In this document: piece after piece, positions 23,754 through 34,195 of the stretch
How positions within the stretch are numbered: the first letter of the stretch is position 1
Layout: the number at the start of each line of letters is the position of its first letter
Assembly (NCBI GenBank): GCA_029204225.1
Contig: CM055097.1
Coordinates: 3,019,699-3,083,698, forward strand
Source of the DNA: Diphasiastrum complanatum
Taxonomy: Eukaryota; Streptophyta; Lycopodiopsida; Lycopodiales; Lycopodiaceae
Length of the DNA: 64,000 nucleotides
Reading direction: 5' to 3'
Made by a program: the position numbers and the translations under genes
Notes under the pieces: generated by a model
What the model was told of the DNA's origin: nothing
Databases searched by the model: none
What the model saw: only the letters and a program-made list of their open reading frames with translations

Positions 23754-24335
23754 TTACACCATTTTGTACATAGGTTCTTGCCAAAATCTATATACATCAT
23801 CAGGAGTATACGGCTCAAGAGTGAACTGTCATCACAAAATACGTGAATCAGCAAATTACAAACAATGATAGTAAAGAAATATGAATCAGAATGAAAGGAA
23901 TTACAAATGAACAGAATATTACCTTTTCAATATCTACATTCACTTGTAGATTATACCACTCAAAAAAGAGCTTTGTATTGTACAGGACGAACCATGCACA
24001 ACTGAAAGCGTCTGTTTGTTGTACACACTGCATATATTGAACGAAAGTTAGTAATATTATAACAAAAAAATTGAATATGCTATGATGATAGATTTAAACT
24101 AAAAAAAAAATACATGCATATCAGAGATAAATTGAATATACCCTGAGAGATTTAATGGTTATCTCCCCAATTGAGGTTGCCATTGTCGGAATTTCCCGAA
24201 CGACATCATGAACTAGAGAATCAAATTTTCTATGTGTATTAGCAGCCGAGTTTACTTTTACACATAGAAAATTTGATACTCCCTCCTTATTTATCTTTAT
24301 AGAAAGCATGTTCAGGCTCCAATGCCGACTGCTGC
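23754..24335 (-). CDS. Ulp1-like (C48) cysteine protease, C-terminal exons
   Basis: Three exons join in phase on the minus strand: about 24335-24142, 24027-23923 and 23825-23754 (stop TAA). Splice sites are AGG/GTATAT, ATGCAG, GAAAAG/GTAATA and GATGACAG. The product has all the catalytic features of Ulp1/SENP de-SUMOylating proteases: HWSLNML (His-Trp), HRKFDSL (Asp), then QQTDAFSCAWFVLYN with Gln six residues before the Cys. The last exon gives FTLEPYTPDDVYRFW. The usual DCG is SCA here. Upstream exons are not resolved. A different frame (23784-23503) remains open past this stop, so an alternative ending is possible. Ulp1 domains are found both in host proteases and in plant MULE/CACTA transposons. 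Confidence 0.65.
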
Positions 24336-24796
24336 TATATTACACTGAAGTACAACAAAATACCAGTTACAACCAGAATGATGACATAACTGGGAGGCTC
24401 AAAATCATTTGTCTCATGGACGGAGCATCATGTAGAATGTGTCTGGATGATCCATTTATAGAATTCATCCATGTATAAATTACAGTAAATATTTGTCACA
24501 TAATTAGGTAAGTCGTTGTACTTGGAAGTATTTGGCTTTTGTGACAACTATACATAGTATATATGGTCAATGAATCAGGGAATGTTGACGCGGATGAGGA
24601 CGCTGAAATCTCTCACTTCGCATTTTACATGAAGTGGCTTTCTCTCACTTCGCAAATTTTGGGAAATGCCTGGGACGTTCCTCGTAAAGGTGATAAACTT
24701 ATTATTGATAATACATCTAGAAGAAAGAATCAATGCACAAAAGCATCTACAATGTCTGTCTCTGATTACAAGTGATGTGTGACAATTTTCACACTC
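24336..24796. other. No assigned gene
   Basis: A 70-codon plus-strand ORF (24563-24775) is unrecognised. Minus-strand text upstream of the Ulp1-like exons (NIYCNLYMDEFYKWIIQTH) could be an upstream exon but has no motif. The last 20 bases before 24797 (…AATTTTCACA) look like the end of a Copia LTR. Confidence 0.4.
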
Positions 24797-25262
24797 CAAC
24801 TAGTTTTAGCATAGATTTAGACCATAAACCAAGTTATGATTTATATTTAACGAACAAATTTTTTCCCAATGATTTGGTGAAGATACCAGCCGCACATTTC
24901 CTTGAAGAAACATGTTGAAGCTCCACCTCCTTTGCCAAGAATTGATCTCTCACAAAGTGATGTGCAATCTCACTGTGCTTGGCCCTTGCTTAAAAAACTG
25001 AGTTGTCAACCAAACTTTGAACTGAAAGTTTGTCACAAAATATGATTGGAGTCTTCTTAGAATCCAACAAGTGAAGATCCAATAGCATCCTTTTGGCCAG
25101 ATTGTTGTCATCAAAGAAGACAATATGTGGCATAAAGATTGGGCCATATTGGAGAGGCTTCGCCTTTGAGATGTTTACCTCATTGGTATTATAAAACAAA
25201 TCTATAGCACTAACCATAACTTGGATTGTGAGTTCTGTGAACACTAAGTTAATGGCAAACAT
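24797..25262 (-). pseudogene. Copia RNase H 3' fragment
   Basis: The minus strand translates to LSVQSLVDNSVF, a stop, then ARAKHSEIAHHFVRDQFLAK, EVELQHVSS and IFTKSLGKNLF, the end of a Copia polyprotein. It is the same family as the RNase H at 31105-31345 (HDRSKHIEVQYDFMREQVIA). Upstream, AIDLFYNTNEVNISKAKP may be decayed RNase H. The rest of the element is absent. Confidence 0.8.
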
Positions 25263-26312
25263 AATAGGATAAAGCTTTCCATGGTGCTAAGAGAGTGAAA
25301 ACAGTTTTGGAGCTAATACATTGTGATATTTTTAGTCGTATAAATGTCCCTTCTTTGAAAAGCTCCAAGTAATTTGCTTCCTTTATCAATGATCTCTCGA
25401 AGAAGACATGGTTGAAAAAACACTAACTCATGAAATTGTTAATGTGATGTCAAAATTGAATGCCATATATTTCGTGCTCACACCCTACCTAAAACATTAT
25501 TCCAACTATGTGGAAGAGTTGTTGTTTTTTCTTTGTAACCTTTCACTCGTACAAGGTTTTAATACAAAAAAATTTGGAGCTACAACTATCACATGCACTC
25601 CAAGCTTACAAAATGGAGCGAATATATCCAACCAAATGAATAGAATCTATCCTGCAAGATTGATAAACTAATAAAACACTTCTACTTCAAGAAATCAACC
25701 ATGAAATCATAGAAACAATAACTCAACATTGAATATAATGTTTCATAAATTGTATCTAACAAACTTACATCAATTGATAGAAATTCATGTTCTCATCAAC
25801 CCATAAGAAATAGAAAGTTCACAAAGAAAAGTGTGACATATGTTTGAGCATTGATAGAATGTATTTCTAGTATTTACAAGGTACATGGTTGTGTTTGGCT
25901 CAAAGTCTTTCGTACACATCTCGCAAAGGATCATTGAAGCTTTACTTGATAAATAGATCTGCACCACATCTAATAAGCCTAATTGCACATACTGCTACGT
26001 TTGTACCTTTTTCATTCCTAAAAATGTACTCTTCCTTTTCATAGAGGCCTTTTTCAAAATCACAAGTATTTGATCAATGGAACTCTTTATATAAGCCAAA
26101 ATATTGCCATGTGATTTTGGATGCCCATCAATGTGCATATGATGCACTTTCAAAACATTTTTTCCTTGCATGTGTCTCTCTTCCAATTTATAAGCATTGA
26201 CATTCAAATCATGTATTTGCATACCCCAAGGTGGTGGCACAAAGCGTGCCAATCACCCCAAATCTGATTGAGGTCCTGAAATTGGCTCATTGTTTCTGTC
26301 ACATCAATAACA
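25263..26312. other. No recognisable gene
   Basis: Three ORFs of 67-87 codons (25408-25671 plus; 25785-25988 and 25995-26252 minus) match nothing I recognise. Part of the interval must be the 3' untranslated region of the DUF1218 gene that ends at 26313. Confidence 0.45.
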
Positions 26313-27858
26313 TCAAGGTTCTGTCTCACTTTCAATAAAAGTGGCTACAATATAACAAGCGACACCAGAATTTGTCGAAGCAAGGGCAAGTACACCAGCA
26401 GCTGCAAATATACCTTGCTTAACCACTAAACACCTTAGATGGAGCTTGCCATGTTCACCAAAATGGTCTGCCTCAATGGCAACTCCGATGAACAACAAGA
26501 TAGTTGCAGCTACAAAGCAAAGCCTGCATCAGCATTACTTCAAATGTCAGAAACCAGTTATACCAATATACTCAGCTTACGCTTATGCATCTTAGAAACC
26601 TTGGATGCCAAGCTAACCAACTGAGCCAACCCCGTTGGATCAGCTTACTTAGAAACTTTGGATGCCAAGCTAACCAACTGAGCCAACCCTGTTGGATCAG
26701 CTTACGCTTATGCTTCTTGGTTTCCAAGGGGAGGCTCGAACCTGGGACCAAAGAAACTTTGGATGCCAAGCTAACCAGCTGAGCCAACCCCGTTGGATCA
26801 GCTTACGCTTATGCTTCTTGGTTTCCAAGGGGAGGCTCGAACCTGGGACCAAAGAAACTTTGGATGCCGCAAAAAAAAAATGAATTGTTCTTTTACAGCA
26901 ATATACAAAAGTAGATAAACAGGGAAATGTAACACTCACCAAACCATAACAAAGCAAGATAATGCTTGTAGTCTGATAAAAAGTGTAGAGGTACAATGGC
27001 TTGATCTGCTAATGCTCACCAGGGAGATTTCATTATTTGTCAAGAGCCTGTATAAGATATGACCTGTGTTAGTTTGATTCAAAGTCACGGCAACGAACAC
27101 TGCGAGGAGTGCACCTGCAGTGCACAAAAGAGGGGTTTTTGGGGAATTGGAATATATGCATCCCACTTTTCCAAGTTCAAAGTTGGTGGAGACTCGTTTC
27201 CCTTGTTTGTACACCCAGATTACCTGAAAGTACAAGAAGCAAAGTCCTTACAGCAACTGACAATAGAGCTATGCGATTCTTTTTGTCTATATCCATCTTT
27301 AAGCCATCTTTGAGCCAATACATGAAAGCAATTTAACTACACAACTATTTTTGAAATTTTGTACGATGAACCTGAGACAAAAGCATCCTCATTTAACTTC
27401 TGAAAGGACACCTTTCTCAAATTAGCATGCAGGAACAAAAAACAGCAATCAAGTACTTATCAAGATTTCTATTAGCCCTAACGTTACGTTATTGACGAGA
27501 AGCAGAGGATTTTACTAAAACCCCAAGTCGGCTTACAAGCAAAACTGTTATTTCCCATTGTGAAGAACAAGAGATCCTATCCTGCCTGCTTACACGCCCC
27601 AGAGCTCATACGACAGAACTGCGTCATAAAGTAAACTCTGCTTTACGTATAATATATTTCTTAAAAGCTTTGAGGTATACAAATCTTGCTAGTTATGTGA
27701 GGTTCAAAGACCTGTGATTTTGTGCTTTCAGCAATTAGACACAGAGAAAATGCAACCAGGCCTAGCACTGTACAGATGCTCATAACAACGATGCCCTTCT
27801 TCTTCCCCAACCCCCTCATGTTGGAATCCATCTCCAAATCCGCGTGTGTTACAGCCAT
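26313..27858 (-). CDS. DUF1218 family membrane protein (MWL-like)
   Basis: Exon 1 (27858-27712, 49 codons) starts MAVTHADLE and holds TM1 (IVVMSICTVLGLVAFSLCLI) followed by AEST. Exon 2 (27223-27020, 68 codons) has GKVGCIYSNSPKTPLLCTAG and TM2. The last exon (26523-26313) has ILLFIGVAIEADHFG, CLVVKQGIFAAAGVLALAS and TM4, ending SETEP-stop. Four membrane spans with the CxY...P and C...GxF patterns are typical of plant DUF1218 proteins; some of these (MODIFYING WALL LIGNIN, DESIGUAL) affect cell-wall lignin or leaf symmetry. Exons 1 and 2 join in phase at CAG/GT and TTTCAG. A 33-bp exon at 26972-26940 (TTSIILLCYGL, donor TTTG/GTGAGT) fits TM3 but leaves a 2-nt phase conflict with the last exon, so the model is unfinished there. 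Confidence 0.75.
26571..26871 (-). repeat. Tandem tRNA-derived SINE heads in an intron
   Basis: Four head-to-tail copies of a ~101-bp unit, two of them with internal deletions, read on the minus strand. Each full unit has a perfect Pol III box A (TGGCTCAGCTGG at 26775-26786; TGGCTCAGTTGG at 26674-26685 and 26617-26628) and a box B GGTTCGAGCCT (26732-26742, 26833-26843). A GGGG...CCCC pair (26788-26791 with 26728-26731) closes a 64-nt tRNA-like fold. It is too short and poorly paired in the anticodon arm to be a working tRNA. The array lies inside the intron 26524-26939 of the DUF1218 gene, in the same sense. The rightmost copy is cut and joined to an A10 run. Confidence 0.8.
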
Positions 27859-29180
27859 TCGCGCTGTTCAATCAATAATATTTGCAAAGTCTTCAGCTTC
27901 AGTTAATAATAATAAACAAGGTACATGGCCAATGCGAAATCAGTGAAGGTTGCGCAACTCAACACGGTTATTTTGCAAAGATCGGATTCCAGCCATCTAG
28001 CCCACATCACGCTTTGCATCTACAGATGCATCGATGCCGAATATCTTGTGCAAATAAACAGAGTTCGAGCACGAAGATTACAAATCCCTTCAATAGAACA
28101 GTCTGCTTTATTATGCATTCTAGTCACGATTCATAATGTAGTTGCTTGTTTTCCGACATTGTTTCTAAAAGGTGACCTCGCTGCTCTGAAGTCACAGATG
28201 ATCGACAGACAAAAGCTTTTGTGTACAAAAATATGTCGTGAAAATGATCTTGGTCAGTTCCATAACTTCCATTGCTCCTGATTCCTGAAAAACCATCTCA
28301 AAACACGAAATAAAGTTGTGGGCATATGCATTTTGCCAGGTTAACTGCTCCTGCAGGTGTCACCTACAAGCTAGAAGCTTTTCTAGGAAAAGCCATAGAT
28401 TTTGGTGCTTGGAAGTTGCAACTGCCCTTATATTTTTAAACCTTTTGTACTGGCTAGCAGTGCTTTAAAAACCTTTTCTGATGAGTTATCCTCAAAAGAC
28501 TAGCAGTTTTACAACTTTTTGAGGACTATGACTCCCATAAGGGATTATATGCTTATTCAAAAAAGAGTCAAAAATTCTATGATATGTTTTTTGAGAAATA
28601 ATGTAGATTCCATTCTTATATTTTGACTATTTTTTGAGCACTCACCAATGGTCTTTTAAGAGACTTTTGTCGGTAGATTTATAGTGAGTCTATTAAGCCG
28701 AGTCATAATAGGAACTCTCTCCAAAGGTCCCTAACAAGATCTTTCCCAAGCATAAAAGATGGAAGGGAAGACCACCTTCTTATGGGTGAATGTTTTTATG
28801 AGTCTCGTGTATGTATGCTTATGGGTTGTAATCTCTTTTCTTGAATTAATTTATTCATCTTGGTTTCCAAAGGAGGCTTCAAACTCAACCAAATAAATTT
28901 TGGATGCTAAAAAAATTTCATTGACTTTGGATTTCATAATATGCCAAAAAAAATAGGTGAGGCTACTTATAGTAATGAAAAAAATAAGGTCCCACTTTGA
29001 AAGTTCATAATGTGAAGTTCAATGTTTTGTAGCCAAATTTGTACTTTAATGAACTCATAATTTCTCACAATTTGGCTAAGCTTTGCAAGATTTTATCGTC
29101 TTCAACAACATGAAAGAATCTTCCGAGCGAATGCTTTATTCTAGGATAAATCATCCTTTTGAAATGGAGTCACTTATTCT
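27859..29180. other. Gene-poor interval upstream of the DUF1218 gene
   Basis: This includes the promoter side of the DUF1218 gene, in which no convincing TATA element is identified. Plus-strand ORFs at 27882-28281 overlap each other in two frames and have no family resemblance. A SINE fragment lies at 28857-28915. Confidence 0.5.
28857..28915 (-). repeat. Degenerate SINE fragment
   Basis: The plus strand reads CTTGGTTTCCAAAGGAGGCT, then TTTTGGATGCTAAAAAAA. This matches the unit of the array at 26571-26871 (CTTGGTTTCCAAGGGGAGGC, then TTTGGATGCCGCAAAAAAAA), with several substitutions in box B. As in the array's last copy, the unit ends in an A-run and lacks box A. Confidence 0.65.
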
Positions 29181-29209
29181 AAGGGTGCTATGCACCCATG
29201 GGGAGAGAT

Positions 29210-29331
29210 CCACCACCCCCACCCCCACCCCCACCAAAAGATGTCAATAGAGATGACTAGGTTGAAACTCATCTCACATGCGATTAACCAAAGGACCCCA
29301 CCCCACACCCCCCCCCCCCCCCCCCCCCCCA
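29210..29331. repeat. C-rich low-complexity tracts
   Basis: Three CCCCCA repeats at about 29213-29235 and an uninterrupted C run of about 23 bases near 29308-29330. The proline/glycine-rich ORFs across them (29174-29378) are artefacts. Read depth or assembly length may be unreliable here. Confidence 0.85.
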
Positions 29332-29339
29332 TCTTTGGG

Positions 29340-30644
29340 TTAGGGAGCTTGCACACATTTTCTGCAATAAGGTATTAAGGAGGAGTCGTTGACTAGCCTC
29401 CAACTATTCTTGGATTCTGACCTATTCTACCTCGTCATCTCCTATGCACTAGCACTTCACTATGATATAACATGTAGCTAGATGACGACAACTCTACTAG
29501 CTCGGGTAGGGTTGTTGATGGCTAGACATGAGTTGCTACCATGGGGCTATAACATAGACAATGTTATTGTTGAAAACCCATTATCGTGATTGCCTTACCC
29601 CCCGAAGAGCATGGAGGCTATCACAGGCTAGGAGGTTACATGTAAAGAGACAATTTAAGAATAAGATCTACATAAAAAGACAATACTATTATGGTCAATG
29701 TCTTTCACCAGAAAAAACGGCACTCGAAGTGTCTCGGGAGAGAGGACTCCATACGGGGTATCAGCAGTCCAGGTGGCGAGAGACAATAAAGTTCCTTCAA
29801 TCGGAGCTTCAGAGAATATCAGAACGATTGTCGTAAGAGCATTCTAGGTAGAATTCCGGAGAAACTTGCAATTTTGATGGTTTCAGGGAAATCATCGATG
29901 GTGGCTTCATAATTCACTGTGTGGACACCCGTTTGGTGCAGCGAGGCTTGCATGGGTATGCAAAGAGTAGTGACAGAGAGCCATAACAATTTACAAGGTC
30001 AAATCGGATGGAAAACTAAGAAATTGTGAAATTTTCATATTCTTTGAGCTATATGCGGATTTCTCATGAAAGCGGACTCTTTGCAATCAATTGGGCACCA
30101 ATCGATGAGTTGTAAATTTGATTATTGAGCTTGAGGTAGGTTGACCTTAGCCAGGTGGGAAATTGCAAGAACAAGCTCAGAAAAAGACTAAGCAAAGCTT
30201 AAACAATCTCTCTTTCCTCAAAGGCTAGGGTTTGTAGCAAACAAACAATTATGATTGAACCACAGTTACTACCTGAATACTCTTTTGTTGCCTGTATTTG
30301 TACACTCGAGGTTGACTTGATATCAATAGTCGTAAACTGGAGTTAACTAATCCTTATAGTTTAGGAACTTCTTATCATTCATAGGTATAAATCTCATTCT
30401 CTTCATTCTCTCTATTAGCTTCCATAGACATGATTTGGATTGTCATTTGTTAAGGATTTCAGATCAATGATTATCCAATCCATAAAAAGATCTTGGGTTA
30501 CAAAAGAAGCTACTCTACCAATCTCACCAATGTAGAAAAATCAGCATCTACACACAAAATGAAATGCAAACTCTAATAGAACTTGATCAAACATGAATCA
30601 AAAGATAAAGTACTGTTGCTATCTCTACAAAACTAGCAAGCTAC
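29340..30644. other. No recognisable gene
   Basis: A 91-codon plus-strand ORF (29561-29836) has no recognisable motif. The rest lacks long frames. Confidence 0.5.
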
Positions 30645-31094
30645 TAAATTTCACACGTGTGGATCCAAAAATAACAGATATAGATCATTCTACACATAGA
30701 ATTGCATGCAATCAATGGTATAGTGCACCAATGGATAGTAGAACCCAAGTGAACTATGTATAAGCATGAAATGATATAGAGAAGAGAGAAGATATCTCTC
30801 TCCACGAGTTACATCCTTTTATAACAGGTCCAAACCCTATTTGGCCACTTGGCTTTCCCACCAAAATACAAACCCTACTATTTTTGGGTCTCGATTCAAA
30901 GTACCTAACATTCAAATTTGAATCTGCTCAATCTCGACTTCTAACTTTTCCACACTTTCAAAAAGTGTTTATTCAAATGATATTTAGACTAATGAACTTT
31001 GAAAAGTCAAACTCTAAGTCTAAAACAAAGTTGGCCTCAATTTGCCAAATATGGAAATGTAGCAAATATGATCAAACTAGGTGAATCTTTCACA
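30645..31094 (-). repeat. Copia 3' LTR
   Basis: The minus strand starts TGTGAAAGATTC after the purine tract GAAGAGGGAG (31095-31104) and runs to about 30645, where AATTTCACACGTGTGG resembles the inner LTR end of the element at 12589. The terminal TG/CA at the left end has mutated, so that border is approximate. Confidence 0.7.
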
Positions 31095-31104
31095 CTCCCT
31101 CTTC

Positions 31105-31862
31105 AACTAGTTTTAGCATAGACTTTGATAACACTCCAAGTGATGTCCTACGCTTCATGAACAAGTCCTTTCCCAATGCTTTGGTGAAGATATCAGCTAC
31201 ACATTCCCTTGAGGACAGATGTTGAAGCTCCACCTCCTTTGCAATGACTTGCTCCCTCATAAAATCATATTGCACCTCAATATGCTTGCTCCTATCATGA
31301 AAGATAGGATTGGTTGCCAACCTTTGAGCTGATTGATTATACCTCACTATATCCAACAAAATAGCCTCTTCTTGAAGATGGATCCTCCTTGGATTTATCA
31401 TCAAGAGTAATGTTGACATAGCATGTGCATCCAAAGGTTCTTAGAAAGTTGACACTTGGCCTCCTCTTGAATAGCATCTCAAAAGGTGTCCTTCCATCCA
31501 AAATAGCACTCGGCCACCTATTGCAAAAAAAAATTGGCACACAACAAAGCTTGATCCCAAAATGGTTTGTCAAGATTAGCACTTAACCTCATGGCTTTAG
31601 CACTTTCACATAAAGTCATATTCTTCCTTTCAACCACTTCATTTTGTTGTGGGGTCCTTGATGTTGTATACTCCCTCTTGGTCCCATGCTCATCACAAAA
31701 GGCCTTGAACTTGGTAGATATGTACTCACCACCTTAAGCACTTGATCTTTGTGAAAAATTGGTTCTCTCTTGCATTCTTGAACTTGATAAAGACATCATA
31801 CACTTCACTCTTGATATTTAGTAGATAGATCCAACAAAATCTACTAAAATCATCAATGAATG
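31105..31862 (-). pseudogene. Copia integrase C-terminus fused to RNase H
   Basis: From the right: decayed integrase core (TKREYTTSRTPQQNEVVERK-like text near 31690), then ILDGRTPFEMLFKRRPSVNF, LRTFGCTCYVNITLDDKSKE and GYFVGYSEV. Immediately after, near 31345, comes NQSAQRLATNPIFHDRSKHI and ECVADIFTKALGKDLF of RNase H. The complete RT domain, normally several hundred codons, is missing at this join. The join changes frame, so no chimeric protein results. Confidence 0.85.
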
Positions 31863-32348
31863 TTACATACATCTTAGCTCCACTATTGCTAATTGTAGTA
31901 AATCCATGAATATCCGAATGTACAAGTTGAAAAGACTTGTAGATCTAGATGTAGATCTAGTATAAGGTAGTCTATGTGACTTAGACAAAGCACAAGACTC
32001 ACAAACATGTTTGATGCCACTTAAGGAACTTGGAAGACCTATCACAACCTTCTTTCTAGCCATTAACTCCAATGACTTGAAGTTGAGGTGTCCCATCCTT
32101 TTATGCCAAACCTCTTGAATAGGTATTTGCTCTCTTGCAACACATCCAACTTGGTTAGCAATAACACTGGCCATGTAGATCACCCTCTTGTCATCTCCAT
32201 ATGCCAACAAAGAAGTGAAATACTCTTTGTGAAAAGTCATGTGTGAACTTGCTCCACTATCAAACCACCAAGGATCTAGATCTCCATCATTAGAAAGCAT
32301 ACATGAAGACATCACAAAAGCATCATCATTTGCATCTTGAACATCCAA
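31863..32348 (-). pseudogene. Copia protease and GAG-pre-integrase
   Basis: A 161-codon frame. WWFDSGASSHMT is an intact aspartic protease active site of Copia type. It is followed after a short deletion by EVWHKRMGHLNFKSLELM and CESCALSKSHRLPY, the HxxxxH...CxxC zinc-binding pre-integrase domain. The usual segment of about 100 residues between protease and this domain is shortened. Confidence 0.85.
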
Positions 32349-32757
32349 ACCATCCTCATCAAGAATAAGATTACCTTGTTTGTCTCCTTGATCTCTCTTC
32401 TTCTTGTAGCACTCACTTGCAAAGTGTCATTTGATGCCACAATAGAAGCACTTGAGAGCTTTGACCTATCTTTCTTTTCGCCATTTGAAGAAGCCTCCCC
32501 TTATTCTTGCCATTTAGACCACTTGCTTTTGCTTTTGCCCTTGAATTTTCCCTCTGTGAACAATAGTCTCCTCTTGAAGCATCGATGTAGATCCACCTCT
32601 TGCTTGAAGCCTATATTCTTCATTGAGCAAGATCTCTTGAAGATCCATCAAATTTGGCAAAGTCTTTTGAATAGCTAAACTTTGAACAATGTTAGAATGA
32701 GCATCCAACAAGCCATTAAGAATCACTTGAACAAACTCTCCTTCCTTAATGTTCTGA
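32349..32757 (-). pseudogene. Copia gag C-terminal part, truncated
   Basis: The frame beginning in the inverted-repeat arm continues as IKEGEFVQVILNGLLDAHSN and LPNLMDLQEILLNEEYRLQA, typical of the end of Copia gag. A CCHC knuckle is decayed near 32440 (CFYCGIK-like text with stops). The N-terminal half is missing; sequence right of 32757 belongs to the inverted repeat. Confidence 0.75.
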
Positions 32758-33258
32758 TCTCTCCACTCCTTTGGAGATCTGCAGGTACAGAGAGGGAGGA
32801 AGAAGAACGATACGGCCATGAAAGCGACCATGAAAGGACAGGCCTCCAAGATTCATCTTAGCTTATTTTTGAGATTCTTTACTCTTAGAGTTGAAAAATT
32901 CAAACTTAGAAACTAAGTTTCACAACTTAGTAAATAGCTTTGGGATAACTTATTCTGCTTCAACAAAAGAGAGATAAAAGTTGTGGGAAGGCGTGATGAC
33001 AGGGTCATGGGGAGGTGCGCCACTCCCCTCCCCTGTCACATCAAAAATTATTAGGGGCAAGATAAGGTACTATCCCCCCCCCCCCCCCCTCTTCAACCCT
33101 CAGGCTCCTCTCAGTTGCGCTGCTGCAGCCAAAGAGTCTGTCGCGGTCTGGGGAGCCAAAGAGTCCGTCGCGGTCTAGGGGAGATATTATCTCCCCCCCC
33201 CCCCCCCCCCCCCTTCACTCATTATCTCAAAGAGATGAATAGGTACCGATACGTAGTA

Positions 33259-33383
33259 GGTAATGGCCATTGGGAAAGCCATTACCATAAATAATTTGGG
33301 ACCTGGGCAACGAGTGGCGGAGGCCACGAACTGCCCGGGGACCAAATTATTTGTGGTAATGGTCCGACCAATGGACCATTACC
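33259..33383. repeat. 125-bp imperfect palindrome (left copy)
   Basis: It begins GGTAATGGCCATTGGG and ends ATGGACCATTACC. Each half contains GGTAATGG...CCATTACC, then CAAATAATTTGG and CCCGGGCA-type blocks, so the whole can fold into a ~60-bp hairpin with small hairpins at its base. A MITE or foldback element is the simplest explanation. Confidence 0.8.
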
Positions 33384-33429
33384 ACACGTAATTGTCGGTC
33401 CGTCTGATTTTATTTTTTCATCGTCTCTC

Positions 33430-34195
33430 TTGTATTTGCACTCTGCGCTCTCTCTCTCTCTCCCCCTCCCTCTCTTTCACGCTCACTCTCTCTCCTCGTG
33501 CTCTCTCTCTCCCTCTCTTTCGCGCTTGCTCTCTCCTCTCTGCTCTCTCTTCCTATCGGTCGATTCTCTCCCTCTCCTCTCCGCTCTCCCTCTCTCTGTT
33601 GTCTGTACATCTGTATTCTCTCCCTCTCCGCTGTCTCCCTCTCTGTTGTCTAATGTTTGCACTCTCTCCGTCAGCCCTCTCCTCTCTCTCCTCTCTCCCT
33701 GCTCTCCCTCCCTTCCTGTGTTGTCTCTGCTATGTGTTGTCCCTCCGTTGTCTCTCTTCTCTCTCTCTCCCCTCCTCTTATCCCTCCCTCCTCTGTCTTG
33801 TTTGCTCTCCTTCCCTCCCTCCACTCTCTCCTCTCTCTCTCTCTCCTTCCCTCAGCTCTCTCTCCTCTCCCCTCCGTCCGCTCTCCTCTATTCTCTCTCG
33901 TTGCTCTCTCCTCTCCCCTCTCTCCGCTTCTCCTCTCTCTCTGCTCTCCCTCCGCTCTCCTCTCTCCTCTGTTCTCTCTCTCTCCTCTCCCCTCCCTCCG
34001 TTCTCTTCTCTCTCTCATCCCCCTCTGCTCTTTCTCCGCTCTCTCCTCTCTCCCTCCTCTCTCTCACGTTGTCTCCCTCCGCTGCTCTCTCCTATTCTCT
34101 CTCTCTCCGCTCTCCCTCCTCTCTCTCGCGTTGTCTCCCTCCGCTCTCTCTCCTCTGTCCCTCGCTCTCTGCTAGTCTCTCTCTCTCGCGCCAGG
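33430..34195. repeat. Long CT-rich (polypyrimidine) tract
   Basis: About 770 bp of almost pure C and T on the plus strand, built from CTCTCTCC-like units without strict period. The mirror tract, polypurine on the plus strand, is at 38360-39140. Large Ser/Leu/Pro ORFs across it are composition artefacts. Confidence 0.9.

Larger units (their letters stand above)
30645..32757 (-). mobile_element. Ty1/copia retrotransposon lacking RT
   Basis: Reading right to left: truncated gag, protease, pre-integrase, integrase, then RNase H joined straight to the integrase C-terminus, polypurine tract, and 3' LTR. The reverse transcriptase is deleted. The gag end is cut at about 32757 by the left arm of the long inverted repeat. 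Confidence 0.88.

Noticed and set aside
23503-23784. Separate minus-strand gene of 93 codons
   Set aside because: It overlaps the last exon of the Ulp1-like gene in another frame. It may be a continuation under alternative splicing but shows no motif of its own, so it is mentioned only in that entry.
26728-26791. A genuine tRNA gene
   Set aside because: Boxes A and B are good, but the fold is only about 64 nt, the anticodon arm does not pair well, and the unit is tandemly repeated with deletions; a SINE head explains it better.
29174-29378. Glycine/proline-rich small proteins on both strands
   Set aside because: Artefacts of the C-rich repeats.
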